A stretch of 64,000 bases of DNA from Hoylesella saccharolytica JCM 17484 (GCF_000614205.1 NZ_BAKN01000007.1:48764-112763); one strand, 5' to 3'. Positions 30,501-39,861 are shown, counted from the first letter of the stretch. Notes: generated by a model from the sequence alone, not told the origin. Numbers and translations are program-made.

Positions 30501-30754
30501 GATTTTCGTCTTACTATATCGAAAACGGTTCGTATGTCAAACTAAGAAACATCGAATTGGGTTATACCGTTCCCAATAAACTGCTCAAAACCTTGTTTAT
30601 AAGCAACCTCAGATTCTATTTCAGCGCGCAGAATGTGCTTACGTTGAAAAAGAGTTGGGGAAAAGACCGCTACACAAGTTTTGATCCCGAGATGCCGGGA
30701 TACGGTTATTTGCAACCTCTTACCTATACTTTTGGTATAAACTTAAAATTCTAA
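27561..30754 (+). CDS. SusC-like TonB-dependent outer-membrane receptor, frameshifted
   Basis: About 1,064 residues when joined. Order: signal peptide, carboxypeptidase-like regulatory domain (VSGTVADKETGETLVGVSVKV, ITDINGRY), plug domain (GLQGKMAGVLITT, VQIRGLSSLSG, IESIQVLKDAASASIYGARASGG, the SusC signature) and a 22-strand barrel ending YTFGINLKF. The frame breaks near 28909-28911: one missing G in GGG gives NWAGAAGFDDFSNPVRLLEL and joins both parts. It would import oligosaccharides with the SusD-like protein 11 bp downstream, powered by the ExbBD-TonB system at 17823-20833. Confidence 0.9.
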
Positions 30755-30765
30755 AACGCTGAGAT

Positions 30766-32574
30766 ATGAAAAAGATAACATTCTTTATACTACTGTCTGC
30801 TCAAATTATTATGCTCAACAGCTGTTCCGACTTTCTCAATGTCAACCCCAAGCAGACGTTAGACGAAAACTTATTAACCAGTCCTGAAGATGCCGACGGA
30901 TTTGTTACGGCAGCTTATGCCCGGATCACCGACATTCCCTCCTGGGATTCTCCATTCTCTCCTTGGTGGTCGGGTTCCATGCGTTCAGACGACTCTTACA
31001 AAGCCGGAGGCGGCACTTGGGACGGTGGCGACGGTTGGGGTTACATGGAAACCTTCGTTCATCTCACCCCCAACGGTTGGCCGTTAGATTTTCCGTGGTA
31101 TGTTTCTTACCAAATTGTGCAACGCTGCAACACCGCATTGCGAAAACTCAACGAAATGACCGAACAAAAATTTCCTGCCGTCAATGCCCGTAAAGGCGAG
31201 ATGCTTTTTTTACGTTCGTTTGTCTTCTTCCGACTCAAAGAGTTTTTTAAATACATCCCTTACATCGACGAAAGTGTTACAGGAACCAGTGCCCAATTTG
31301 AAAGTATCCCCAACAGGGACAAAAATCAAACAGGCGACCAATACCTGTGGGAGCATATTCTTGCCGACTTTAAGCGGGCAGAAAGCCTCTTACCCGAAGT
31401 GCAGCAGGATAAAGGGCGAATCACGAAGAATGCCGCTACGGCGATGGTGGCAAGAACTTTGATGTTCATGGCTTACGAGCAAGACGACCGCCATCAGGTG
31501 GTGAACATCAACAAAGAGCGTTTAACCGAAGCACTTACTTATCTTGATAAGCTCACGGCACAAGATGGCGCAACGCTGGATTTGTGCAACGATTTCGGCA
31601 CCAACTTCGTCATAGAGTCTGATAACCTTACAAAAGAGTCTATCTGGGAAATCCAATACTCTATCAAAGACGACAGTCGCACCGGCGGTAAAATCAATCG
31701 CAGCGAGGGTTTAAATCACCCCTGGCAGTGGGGAGGCTTTATCTGTTGCGATTTTCACCACGTAAGTTACACCATGGGTAATGCCTTCAAAACCGGAGCC
31801 GACGGACTGCCGCTCTTTGATACCTATAACGACGACTCGTACGGCGATTACATCAAGGACGTCAATGGGGCCGATGATAGTACGAAAATCGAAACGGGCA
31901 ACAAAGCCTACTTCAACAAATACACCTTTGACCCACGCTTCAGCCATACCATTTGCGCACCGGGACAACCTTGGAAGTACGACCCCAACCTTATCTTTAG
32001 TCGCAAAGGCATTCGCAACGGCATCGATTACGGCTACCTCAAGTCGGTAAAAGAGCTGCCCAACCCCAACTGCAACTGCCTGTTATACGATGGATGGCAA
32101 TTTAATTCGATGAACAAGCGAATGATTAGATACGATGAAATTCTCTTGTGGAAAGCCGAAGTTTTAATACAGCTTGACAGATGGAACGAGGCCTTACCGC
32201 TGATTAACCGATTGCGAACACGCGCTGCCAACAGCACCGGGCATCTGAAAGACAAAAACGGCAACTACGTTCTCAACTACAAATGCGAAACCTATCAGCC
32301 GGGGGTTAACTGCACATGGGACAAAGCCTTTGCATGGAAAGCCCTGCAATGGGAAAACCGTTTAGAGCTGGCATGCGAGGGACGCCGTTTCTTCGACCTT
32401 CAACGCTGGGGCATTTTAGAGCCCACGATGAACCAATACTTCTCTGTCGAGAAGAACAGGTTTGCATGGATGCAGACAGCCCGCTTTACCGCAGGGCGCG
32501 ATGAGTTCTTCCCCATACCCCAGCCACAAATCAAATGGGCAAAAGGCAACTACACCCAAAACCCCGGATATTAA
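30766..32574 (+). CDS. SusD/RagB-like surface glycan-binding lipoprotein
   Basis: 602 residues with a lipobox (MLNSC at about 16-20) and the usual start CSDFLNVNPKQTLDENLLTS. Helical SusD-like N-terminal region (RCNTALRKLNEM, ARKGEMLFLRSFVFFRLKEFF) and C-terminal RagB_SusD domain with NRLRTRAANST, WENRLELACEGRRFFDLQRWG and FFPIPQPQIK. It forms the lid of the SusC barrel and selects the glycan. Tryptophan- and glycine-rich loops early on (GGGTWDGGDGWGYME) may take part in ligand contact. Second gene of the import pair. Confidence 0.93.
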   Translation: MKKITFFILLSAQIIMLNSCSDFLNVNPKQTLDENLLTSPEDADGFVTAAYARITDIPSWDSPFSPWWSGSMRSDDSYKAGGGTWDGGDGWGYMETFVHLTPNGWPLDFPWYVSYQIVQRCNTALRKLNEMTEQKFPAVNARKGEMLFLRSFVFFRLKEFFKYIPYIDESVTGTSAQFESIPNRDKNQTGDQYLWEHILADFKRAESLLPEVQQDKGRITKNAATAMVARTLMFMAYEQDDRHQVVNINKERLTEALTYLDKLTAQDGATLDLCNDFGTNFVIESDNLTKESIWEIQYSIKDDSRTGGKINRSEGLNHPWQWGGFICCDFHHVSYTMGNAFKTGADGLPLFDTYNDDSYGDYIKDVNGADDSTKIETGNKAYFNKYTFDPRFSHTICAPGQPWKYDPNLIFSRKGIRNGIDYGYLKSVKELPNPNCNCLLYDGWQFNSMNKRMIRYDEILLWKAEVLIQLDRWNEALPLINRLRTRAANSTGHLKDKNGNYVLNYKCETYQPGVNCTWDKAFAWKALQWENRLELACEGRRFFDLQRWGILEPTMNQYFSVEKNRFAWMQTARFTAGRDEFFPIPQPQIKWAKGNYTQNPGY

Positions 32575-32598
32575 GTAACAACCTCTAAAAAAATCATT

Positions 32599-33012
32599 AT
32601 GCGTAATCATATCACAAGCGTCGTTTGCCTGCTGATGCTTCTATTCACGGCATCGGGCTGTTACGACCGAGACATTATTGATGGCAAAGAGTTCAACCAC
32701 TCGTTGCCCAAGGTTGAAAATCTTACCTGCACCATGCGCCAAGACACTGCCGTGCTGGCATGGAACATACCCACAACCATACCTGCCGACATACGCCGGC
32801 CCATCGAGGTAAAAGTACAGGTAGTAGAAAACGACATCTATCGCCAGATACTCACTGCGCCCGAAGCCGAGAGCACCCTGAAGTTTAAAACCGATGCAAC
32901 GAAAAAGTATCGCTTCATCGTAAAACTTTTCGGGCACATCAAACCCCAAAACAGATTAACAGGCGAATCTGATCGGATTTACTCTGAAGGGGTAATCGTG
33001 GCTCAACCCTGA
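32599..33012 (+). CDS. Small PUL lipoprotein with one beta-sandwich domain
   Basis: 137 residues. Lipobox TASGC at about 17-21, then a fibronectin-III-like domain (VENLTCTMRQDTAVLAWNIP). It sits where SusE/SusF-type surface glycan-binding proteins usually stand, but is much shorter. It may belong to a DUF4945-like family of small PUL lipoproteins; I am not certain of the number. It starts 24 bp after susD. Confidence 0.65.
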   Translation: MRNHITSVVCLLMLLFTASGCYDRDIIDGKEFNHSLPKVENLTCTMRQDTAVLAWNIPTTIPADIRRPIEVKVQVVENDIYRQILTAPEAESTLKFKTDATKKYRFIVKLFGHIKPQNRLTGESDRIYSEGVIVAQP

Positions 33013-33024
33013 CCCTTCGTGCTT

Positions 33025-33369
33025 TCTGCCATGGCCGAAAACGGGTGAACGAGAAACAAACACACGTCGGCCGTGGCAGAATAACGTACGAACGAAAAAA
33101 TAGTTCGTCGCCCGAGGGCGAAAAGCATAAAATCGAAAAAAAATGCGCATCGCCCTGGGGCGAAATTAAAAAGTATTAAAAAAAAGTTTGTCGCCCCAGG
33201 GAGACGAAGGATATTTTAACAGAATCTAATTTCGCCCACGGGCGAAGAAGCATAATTTAACAAATACTCTTTTCGCCCCGGGGCGAAGATAAAAAAAGTT
33301 AATAAAAACATTCATCGCCCACGGGCGACGGGCGATAGTTTAACAAACACCTGCATCAGCCGCGGCAGA
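33025..33369. repeat. Nine phased palindromes, 41-42 bp apart
   Basis: Palindromic cores of the form TCGCCCNNGGGCGA start at 33025, 33067, 33108, 33150, 33191, 33232, 33273, 33315 and 33356. The steps are 42, 41, 42, 41, 41, 41, 42 and 41 bp (mean 41.4). Outer copies are changed on both arms together (for example TCTGCCATGGCCGA, TCGGCCGTGGCAGA) and the fifth carries a small insertion in its right arm. Spacers are A/T-rich and poorly conserved, sharing only TTTAACA-like bits. The array fills the gap between the small lipoprotein and the DUF4185 gene. Confidence 0.9.
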
Positions 33370-33446
33370 AGAAAGAAAAAAGACAACTCTACGGCGGGCA
33401 ACCCGCTAAGAAACCCCATTATATAACCCACTTGCATCATTGCTTT

Positions 33447-34850
33447 ATGAAGAAATTTTTGTTCGCTCCGATGGGGCTGTTGCTACTGCTTTCGGCATGC
33501 GGCAGCCCGTCAGACAACGCACCGGAAGCGGCCACGGTAAGCCTCTCGGCCACCGAAACGCTGCTCATCCCCTCTATCGACACGAAAAAAGTAGAAACCG
33601 ATGTCAAAATAACGCCGGTAAGCTCGGTGGCTTATCTGCTGATATCGAAGGTGGGCGCCGACGCCTACACGCTGAAAATAGAGGGCGCAGAGCTGAAAGA
33701 TGTTTACCGCTTTAGCTACACGCTTACCGCGAAAGACCCCGATTTATTTAACTTTTCGGTGGTGGCATACCTCAAAGACGGCAGTCAAACGCACCCTTTG
33801 TCTTTAAAGATAGACAACCGCAAGGGCATTTTTGTAAACAAAGTAACGCGCATAGCTCGGGTTACGGGCAATGCGATGGGTGGCGAAAGGTTTCCCTCGC
33901 CCAATCAAACGGCGCAGAAGTGGAACGTGGGCGGCACCGATTTGGGCATCATCTGGGAACTGACGCCGGGTAGATACGGCTTGTTCTTCGGCGATACTTT
34001 TGGTTCTGATTTCGCCCCCAATCACAAAAAACCGGGTCCCAATGGCGGGTCGTGGCGCAGCAACGTGCTGGCCTTCTCGGAAGATGGGCAACTTGACGAC
34101 GGTATCACCTTTTCTGAAATGGCAGTCGACACCAAAGGCAGGGCGCGCGAAATCGTTTTCGGCGGTAAGGACGGCTCGGGTAATGGCAACTGGACTTCTA
34201 TCCCCACAGGGGCCATTCGGGCCAACAATGTAGACTATGTACATTATATGAACATTCGCAACTGGACGGGTTGGATAACCAATCACTCGGGGCTTTACAA
34301 GTCGACCAACGACGGAAAAACATGGAGCCGATGCGGAAATGTTAACTTTGCTGCCACAAGTAAGTTCGGCCAAGTGGGCTATTTTAAAAAAGACGGCTAC
34401 GTATATATGATTGGTACGCCCCCCGGTCGCAACGGTTCGGCTTGTTTGGCGCGCATCGCCGAGGCGGATATGGAAAACCAAAGTAACTACGAATACTGGA
34501 ACGGCAACGACCAACAATGGATTAAAGGAGAAGAAGATAAGGCTACGGTGATTATTTCCGGAACGGTGGGCGAACTGTCGTTTATCTACAACGAATCGTT
34601 CAAGAAATGGATTATTGCGTATTTTAATGCCGATAAATACAATATTACGATGCGCTCTTCCGATAATATTACAGGACCTTGGAGCGCACCTGTCGAACTG
34701 GCAGCCGGTACACAATACGCCCAGCTTTATGGTTCGTTCTTCCACCCGCTGTCGGTCAGGGGGCGCAATTTGTATTTCACCATGTCGATGTGGCTTCCTT
34801 ACAATGTATTCCTGATGAAGGTAGAACTCGGCGGAATGGGTGCCCGATAA
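33447..34850 (+). CDS. DUF4185 (GH183-type) lipoprotein, putative endo-D-arabinanase
   Basis: 467 residues. Lipobox LLSAC at about 14-18, so it probably acts at the cell surface or in the periplasm. An N-terminal beta-sandwich (about 30-125) precedes a beta-propeller-like DUF4185 domain with VGGTDLGIIWEL, YGLFFGDTFGSDF, SWRSNVLAFSEDG and a later SGLYKSTNDGKTWSR. DUF4185 members have been assigned to GH183 as endo-acting D-arabinofuranosidases; the assignment here rests on family and neighbours. I cannot name its catalytic residues. ATG 33447 begins the signal peptide. GH116 follows after 38 bp. Confidence 0.8.
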   Translation: MKKFLFAPMGLLLLLSACGSPSDNAPEAATVSLSATETLLIPSIDTKKVETDVKITPVSSVAYLLISKVGADAYTLKIEGAELKDVYRFSYTLTAKDPDLFNFSVVAYLKDGSQTHPLSLKIDNRKGIFVNKVTRIARVTGNAMGGERFPSPNQTAQKWNVGGTDLGIIWELTPGRYGLFFGDTFGSDFAPNHKKPGPNGGSWRSNVLAFSEDGQLDDGITFSEMAVDTKGRAREIVFGGKDGSGNGNWTSIPTGAIRANNVDYVHYMNIRNWTGWITNHSGLYKSTNDGKTWSRCGNVNFAATSKFGQVGYFKKDGYVYMIGTPPGRNGSACLARIAEADMENQSNYEYWNGNDQQWIKGEEDKATVIISGTVGELSFIYNESFKKWIIAYFNADKYNITMRSSDNITGPWSAPVELAAGTQYAQLYGSFFHPLSVRGRNLYFTMSMWLPYNVFLMKVELGGMGAR

Positions 34851-34888
34851 ATTCTTTTCACGTAAAACAAGAACCAACCACACAGTTT

Positions 34889-37858
34889 ATGAAGCAAAAG
34901 ATATATTTACTTCAAATTCTATTTTTCCTTATGCTGGGCAACACAACACAGCTTTATGCCTCCGGCTATCTCTCCATGCAGCGGGTATATAGCGGCGATT
35001 CACTCAATTATATCGCCTTTCCCATCGGCGGAATGGGTGCCGGCATGTTCTGTTTGGAAGGTAATGGAGCGATAGCCCAACTGTCTGTGCGCAACCATCC
35101 CGACCTTTGGAACACACCGTATGCCTATGCGGCAATACATGTTCAGGGCGTGCCTAACGGCACTAAGGTGCTCGAAGGACAGGTTCCGCAGTGGAAAACG
35201 TTCGGTGTAACACAAGGAGGCATGGGTCAGGGAGATAGAACATACGGATTACCGCGTTTCCGACAAACTTCGTTTCAAGCGCAATTCCCCTTTGCTACCG
35301 TAGCGTTGAAAGATGAAGACCTGCCACTCGAGGTAAAGATTGTGGGTTGGAGTCCCTTTATTCCGACCGATCAAGACAACTCAGGACTACCGCTCGGGGT
35401 GCTCGAATATCAGTTTACCAATACGTCGAAAAAGGCGTTACAGACGGTTTTTTCCTATAATGCCAAGAATTTTATCGATGCGCGGGGGCGTATTCTTCCT
35501 GTAAAGGGCGGTTTCAAGCTGGTTCCCGAGCAAACCGATGGCGACGAGGGACTGGCTGTTTATACCGATCACCATACGGCGGTGATGGATTATTGCTGGT
35601 TTCGAGGCGACTGGTTTGATGCTCAATCAGTGGCTTGGAACAATGTATATGCGGGCAAAATCACCTCCAATCCTGCAGTTCAAGGCATTGCTCCGGGTGC
35701 TTCTATCTTCGTTCCGCTGACCCTGCAGCCCGGCGAAACGCAAACCGTGCGCCTTAACTTCTGCTGGTATTTTCCTCATTCAGATTTAAGTCGAGGCGTA
35801 TCGAGAGTTACCGGAGCAGCTTTTCAGGCAGGAACCTCCACCGGAACAGCCCCCTATCAAAACGCGGTTTCAGGTTTCTTAGGTAGTAGGTTGCTTAATT
35901 CTTTCTACCGGGGAGGCGATGGTGTGGTCGGCGAAATCGTTTCGCCGGAGTTTAAAATCAATAAACGTTACCTCAAATTCTTGGTCGGAGGTGGTAACCA
36001 AACGGCCCAAACGGCAGTGAATTTATTGGTAGATGGCAAGATGGTGAATACTGCTGCAGGAATGTGCACAGAAACATTGGCTCCGCATACTTGGGATTTA
36101 AAGGCCTTTCAGGGAAAAGTAGGCCAACTGCAAATTATCGATTTCAGCGCTTATCCGTGGGGACATATCTTGGTAGACCAGTTTGTTTTGACCGACAATG
36201 CACAGGAAACATTAAGTCAGCCCTCGTCTGACGCGGTGGTGTTAGAAGACTTCGAGCACGAGGGATGGGGAGAATGGACTGTAAAACCTTGCCCCGAAGA
36301 ACGCGTCGAGGCTTCGGGTATCACCGACGGAGTATATACTTACAAGCCTTACTACGCCACCTTGTTTGGCGGTTTGCAAGCCGTTATCGATTATTGGGAT
36401 AACAACCGGACACAGCTAAAAGCCAAAACCGAATTGTTCAGAGATGCATTCTTCTCCTCTACCCTACCCCCCGAAATACTCGAAGCTATCGCAGCCAACC
36501 TTTCTATTTTAAAATCACCAACGGTTTTAAGGCAACACGATGGGCGTTTTTGGGCTTGGGAGGGTTCTGAAGACGCGATAGGCTCGTGTCATGGCACGTG
36601 TACCCACGTATGGAATTACGCACAGGCGCTTCCTCATCTCTTCCCCGCCATGGAGCGAACCGTCAGAGAAACCGAGTTTCTTGTTAATCAAAACGAAGCC
36701 GGACATCAAACTTTCAGAGCCAATATGCCCATCTCTCGACCTGCTCACGACTTTCATGCAGCAGCAGACGGACAGTTGGGCGGCATCATGAAAGCTTATC
36801 GCGATTGGCGCATTTCAGGCGATACCGAATGGCTGAAAAAGCTCTATCCGGCTATAAAAGCAAGCTTGGATTATTGCATCCGCACATGGGATCCGAGACA
36901 AAAGGGCTGCATCGAAGAGCCGCATCACAACACTTACGACATTGAGTTTTGGGGAGCCGACGGTATGTGCACAAGCTTTTATGTAGGTGCATTAGAGGCC
37001 TTTGTTCGCATGAGCGATGCATTGCATCGTCCCTCTACCCCTTACCGAAAGCTGCTGAAGAAGAGTGTAGAGCTGATGAACACGCAACTTTTTAACGGAG
37101 AATATTATATTCAGAAAACACAATGGACGGGACTAAGGGCCAAAAGTCCGACGGAGGTACTTTCGTTCGGCAGCAATTATAGCAACCCCGAAGCCCTTCA
37201 ATTGCTTCAAACCGAAGGTCCCAAGTACCAATACGGCACAGGCTGTCTCTCGGATGGTGTCATCGGAATGTGGATGGCATCGGTTTGCGGACTACCCGAG
37301 CCCTTAAATCAAGCCCAGACGCTTAGTCATCTCAATGCCGTTTATAAATATAATGTACGCGAAAACCTTTATCGACATTACAACACCCAGCGTCCTTCGT
37401 ATGCCTTAGGACACGAAGGCGGCTTGCTTTTATGTACCTGGCCCAAAGGCAAGAAGCCTACTTTACCTTTCGTTTACAGCAACGAAGTATGGACAGGAAT
37501 AGAATATCAGGTGGCTTCGCATCTGCTGATGAAAGGCGAAATTGATAAAGGTTTAAAGCTAGTCAGGCTCTGTCGAAACCGTTATAACGGTATTTCACGC
37601 AATCCTTTCGACGAAATAGAGTGCGGACATTGGTACGCACGAGCCCTGTCGAGCTACAGTATGTTGCAGGCTTTGACAGGAGTCAGATACGATGCTGTTG
37701 ATAAAACGCTCTATATCGACTCGAAAATAGGCGATTTCACTACGTTTATCTGTACCGAAACGGGCTTCGGAACGTTGACAATGAAGCAGGGAAAGCCTCA
37801 ACTAAACATTGCTTACGGACAGATAGACGTCCAAAAATACAATATTAAAAACCAGTAA
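34889..37858 (+). CDS. GH116 glycosidase with an inserted beta-sandwich module
   Basis: 989 residues. Signal peptide, then the GBA2-like N-terminal domain (IAFPIGGMGAGMFCLEGNGA) and the alpha-barrel catalytic domain (SCHGTCTHVWNYAQALPHLFP, DGQLGGIMKAYRDWRISGD, CLSDGVIGMWM). Asp789 in SDGVIGMW fits the acid/base Asp of the family; I could not fix the nucleophile. Residues about 333-440 (FYRGGDGVVGEIVSPEF to WGHILVDQFVL) form an insert like the sandwich module of GH32-type Bacteroidota enzymes. GH116 includes beta-glucosidases and glucosylceramidases and also an exo-beta-D-arabinofuranosidase, which suits the neighbours. ATG 34889 begins the signal; longer starts overlap the upstream gene. Confidence 0.85.
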   Translation: MKQKIYLLQILFFLMLGNTTQLYASGYLSMQRVYSGDSLNYIAFPIGGMGAGMFCLEGNGAIAQLSVRNHPDLWNTPYAYAAIHVQGVPNGTKVLEGQVPQWKTFGVTQGGMGQGDRTYGLPRFRQTSFQAQFPFATVALKDEDLPLEVKIVGWSPFIPTDQDNSGLPLGVLEYQFTNTSKKALQTVFSYNAKNFIDARGRILPVKGGFKLVPEQTDGDEGLAVYTDHHTAVMDYCWFRGDWFDAQSVAWNNVYAGKITSNPAVQGIAPGASIFVPLTLQPGETQTVRLNFCWYFPHSDLSRGVSRVTGAAFQAGTSTGTAPYQNAVSGFLGSRLLNSFYRGGDGVVGEIVSPEFKINKRYLKFLVGGGNQTAQTAVNLLVDGKMVNTAAGMCTETLAPHTWDLKAFQGKVGQLQIIDFSAYPWGHILVDQFVLTDNAQETLSQPSSDAVVLEDFEHEGWGEWTVKPCPEERVEASGITDGVYTYKPYYATLFGGLQAVIDYWDNNRTQLKAKTELFRDAFFSSTLPPEILEAIAANLSILKSPTVLRQHDGRFWAWEGSEDAIGSCHGTCTHVWNYAQALPHLFPAMERTVRETEFLVNQNEAGHQTFRANMPISRPAHDFHAAADGQLGGIMKAYRDWRISGDTEWLKKLYPAIKASLDYCIRTWDPRQKGCIEEPHHNTYDIEFWGADGMCTSFYVGALEAFVRMSDALHRPSTPYRKLLKKSVELMNTQLFNGEYYIQKTQWTGLRAKSPTEVLSFGSNYSNPEALQLLQTEGPKYQYGTGCLSDGVIGMWMASVCGLPEPLNQAQTLSHLNAVYKYNVRENLYRHYNTQRPSYALGHEGGLLLCTWPKGKKPTLPFVYSNEVWTGIEYQVASHLLMKGEIDKGLKLVRLCRNRYNGISRNPFDEIECGHWYARALSSYSMLQALTGVRYDAVDKTLYIDSKIGDFTTFICTETGFGTLTMKQGKPQLNIAYGQIDVQKYNIKNQ

Positions 37859-37888
37859 TCAATTATCAATCTTATAATTCAATTAACT

Positions 37889-39070
37889 ATGATGCTAAAT
37901 CTCACAAAAGTAAAAACATTATTTCTTGCCCTTTCTGTGTGTGCCGGTGCTCAGGCACAAAATTTCAACGGACTTGATATGGGTATGGGAAATCTCTACA
38001 AAGTATCAAAAGCTAAAACCCGTTCTTTAAGTCCCGAGAACTTCAACGGAGCAAAAGGGGCCGGCGGTATGGCTGATCCGGTGGCGGATAAAGATGTGCG
38101 CAACAAAGCCGTTAGTGCTTATGCAGCCTCCGGTTTAGGCAAAGGCTGGAAGGTAAACCCTTGTATAGACATCAACGCTGGTGAAACAATGGTAATTGCC
38201 GACATAACCGGACCGGGTGCTATTCAGCAGATTTGGATGACACCGACAGGCGAATGGCGCAAAACAATCATCCGAATGTACTGGGATGGAGAGGATAATC
38301 CATCGGTAGAAGCACCCGTTGGCGACTTCTTCTGCACCGGTTGGGGAGTGTATGCACGGCTTTCTTCGTTGGCGGTATGTGTCAATCCGGGTAGCGCTTT
38401 CAGCTGTTACTGGCAAATGCCGTTCAGAAAACACTGTAAGATAACGATGGAAAATCGCGACAATAAACCCATGCGGCTATATTATCAAATTAATTACACA
38501 CTGACCGAAGTGCCTGCCGACGCAGCTTATTTTCACGCACAATTTCGCCTTTCAGACCCAACGGTAAAGGCCGAGCACGTTATTCTCGACAACGTAAAAG
38601 GTCAGGGGCAGTATGTGGGTACTTATATGGCCATGCAACCTACCAATAACGGCTGGTGGGGTGAAGGCGAATTTAAGTTCTTTATGGATGGCGACAAGAC
38701 CTATCCCACAATCTGTGGCACTGGCACAGAAGATTATTTTTGCGGCTCTTACAACTTTGAGAACAAACAAACGCGTCAGTTTGAAGAGTTCTGCACGCCT
38801 TACAGTGGTATGCATCAAGCTATTCGACCCGATGGTGTGTATCGTTCTCAGCAACGTTATGGTATGTATCGGTGGCATATCTTAGACCCCATTCGCTTTG
38901 AAAAAAACCTCAAAGTAACCGTGCAAGATTTGGGTTGGAGAAACGATGGGCGTTATCTCGACCAGAAATCGTTTATCGCCACTGTCGCCTTTTGGTATCA
39001 ACTGGAACCCCATGCCAAGTTTCCGCAGCTACCTTCTAACGAACGTTTAGAACTGGCAGGTCCACTTTAA
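37889..39070 (+). CDS. DUF2961 (GH172) glycosidase, putative D-arabinofuranosidase
   Basis: 393 residues with a signal peptide (about 1-23) and no lipobox, so probably periplasmic. EAPVGDFFCTGWG (about 131-143), WWGEGEFKFFMDG and CGTGTEDYFCGSYNF are strong DUF2961 motifs. Glu259 and Glu281 lie near the spacing of the two catalytic glutamates of GH172. Known members release alpha-D-arabinofuranose or act on difructose dianhydride; the endo-type DUF4185 partner upstream favours D-arabinan. Last gene of the PUL, 30 bp after GH116, with a terminator right after the stop. Two ATG codons stand in a row; either may start. Confidence 0.85.
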   Translation: MMLNLTKVKTLFLALSVCAGAQAQNFNGLDMGMGNLYKVSKAKTRSLSPENFNGAKGAGGMADPVADKDVRNKAVSAYAASGLGKGWKVNPCIDINAGETMVIADITGPGAIQQIWMTPTGEWRKTIIRMYWDGEDNPSVEAPVGDFFCTGWGVYARLSSLAVCVNPGSAFSCYWQMPFRKHCKITMENRDNKPMRLYYQINYTLTEVPADAAYFHAQFRLSDPTVKAEHVILDNVKGQGQYVGTYMAMQPTNNGWWGEGEFKFFMDGDKTYPTICGTGTEDYFCGSYNFENKQTRQFEEFCTPYSGMHQAIRPDGVYRSQQRYGMYRWHILDPIRFEKNLKVTVQDLGWRNDGRYLDQKSFIATVAFWYQLEPHAKFPQLPSNERLELAGPL

Positions 39071-39136
39071 CCTATCCTTACATCAGCAACCTCCCTATCA
39101 ACAATCATTGTTAACAGGGAAGTTGCTTTGGTTTTG
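39065..39136 (+). terminator. PUL terminator, copy A of a duplicated element
   Basis: Hairpin GCAACCTCCCT (39086-39096) / AGGGAAGTTGC (39116-39126), one mismatch, followed by TTTGGTTTT. The whole 72-bp segment, including the last bases of the GH172 gene, is repeated with few changes at 40953-41024. Confidence 0.75.
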
Positions 39137-39239
39137 AGCAGCAAAATCACATTTGTTTATAACGCGCATTCTCTATAAAGAAAGACGATAGCGTTAGCAT
39201 AGACAAACTTTTAGGTATATAAACCACCACACCACGAAC

Positions 39240-39847
39240 CTATTTTACTGGTGCGTTCAAGTCTTTACAGATGGGTGAAGATATAATATCCTCCGGTAGT
39301 AAACACGTTTTACGAAACCCCAGCAAACTAATCTGATGGCGGTGTCCATTTGACAAATCAATACCTTGCTGGCGATATGCCTGCCAAACCAATTCCGTAC
39401 AATAATATTTTGTGGTGTCAGTAAGGCTAAAATCATCATCGAAAGGCTTCCCAATCTGCTTCATAATAAAGTGGGCAGCCTCTTTTGCTAAAGCATTTGA
39501 ACACGAAACGCGGGCCACTTTGAATTTTACACAACGACAAGATTGTATAAAATGTGCCACAGGTTCACTTTTCACTGTGTCAATATTGTCTTCATCTTCG
39601 CCTGTTGTGGCATGTACAACCTGCCACCCCCTTTGGGTACGCACGAGCATCCCAACATGCGAGAATCCGCTTTTATCGGCTCTCAGCACGAAATGGCTTT
39701 CCATACTGTTGCCCGTCCGAAAGATGAGTCTCCCGAACGCCAAGATACGGTATCGGCAAGTACCCCCGAGGGCAGTACTTGTCGATGTCCACATGAGGAG
39801 AGAAGAAATAAAATACCCAAGAATTCACCACCCCATAGTCTGCTCAT
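39240..39847 (-). CDS. YiiX/YebB-like permuted papain-fold lipoprotein, frameshifted
   Basis: The N-terminal frame (from 39847) has a lipobox (FLLSSC) and reads VSWRSGD; the other (to 39240) continues LIFRTGNSMESHFV. One missing C near 39727-39731 (GACCTC read as GACTC) joins them into about 203 residues. GFSHVGMLV holds the catalytic His and YYCTELVWQAY the catalytic Cys of the permuted NlpC/P60-like family (YiiX, C92). Relatives cleave amide or ester bonds at the cell envelope; substrate unknown. It ends 1.9 kb from the second terminator copy, and a zinc-ribbon gene lies directly upstream on the same strand. Confidence 0.75.
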
Positions 39848-39861
39848 TACTTGTAAAAGCC

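Noticed and set aside
33804..34883. Long (359-codon) open frame antisense to the DUF4185 gene
   Set aside because: The plus strand encodes a complete, recognisable lipoprotein enzyme there; the antisense product has no signal, motif or start context.
34889..37858. Plain glucosylceramidase / beta-glucosidase reading of the GH116 gene
   Set aside because: The neighbours are D-arabinan-type families and no lipid or beta-glucan genes are nearby, so I keep the specificity open and prefer a furanosidase.
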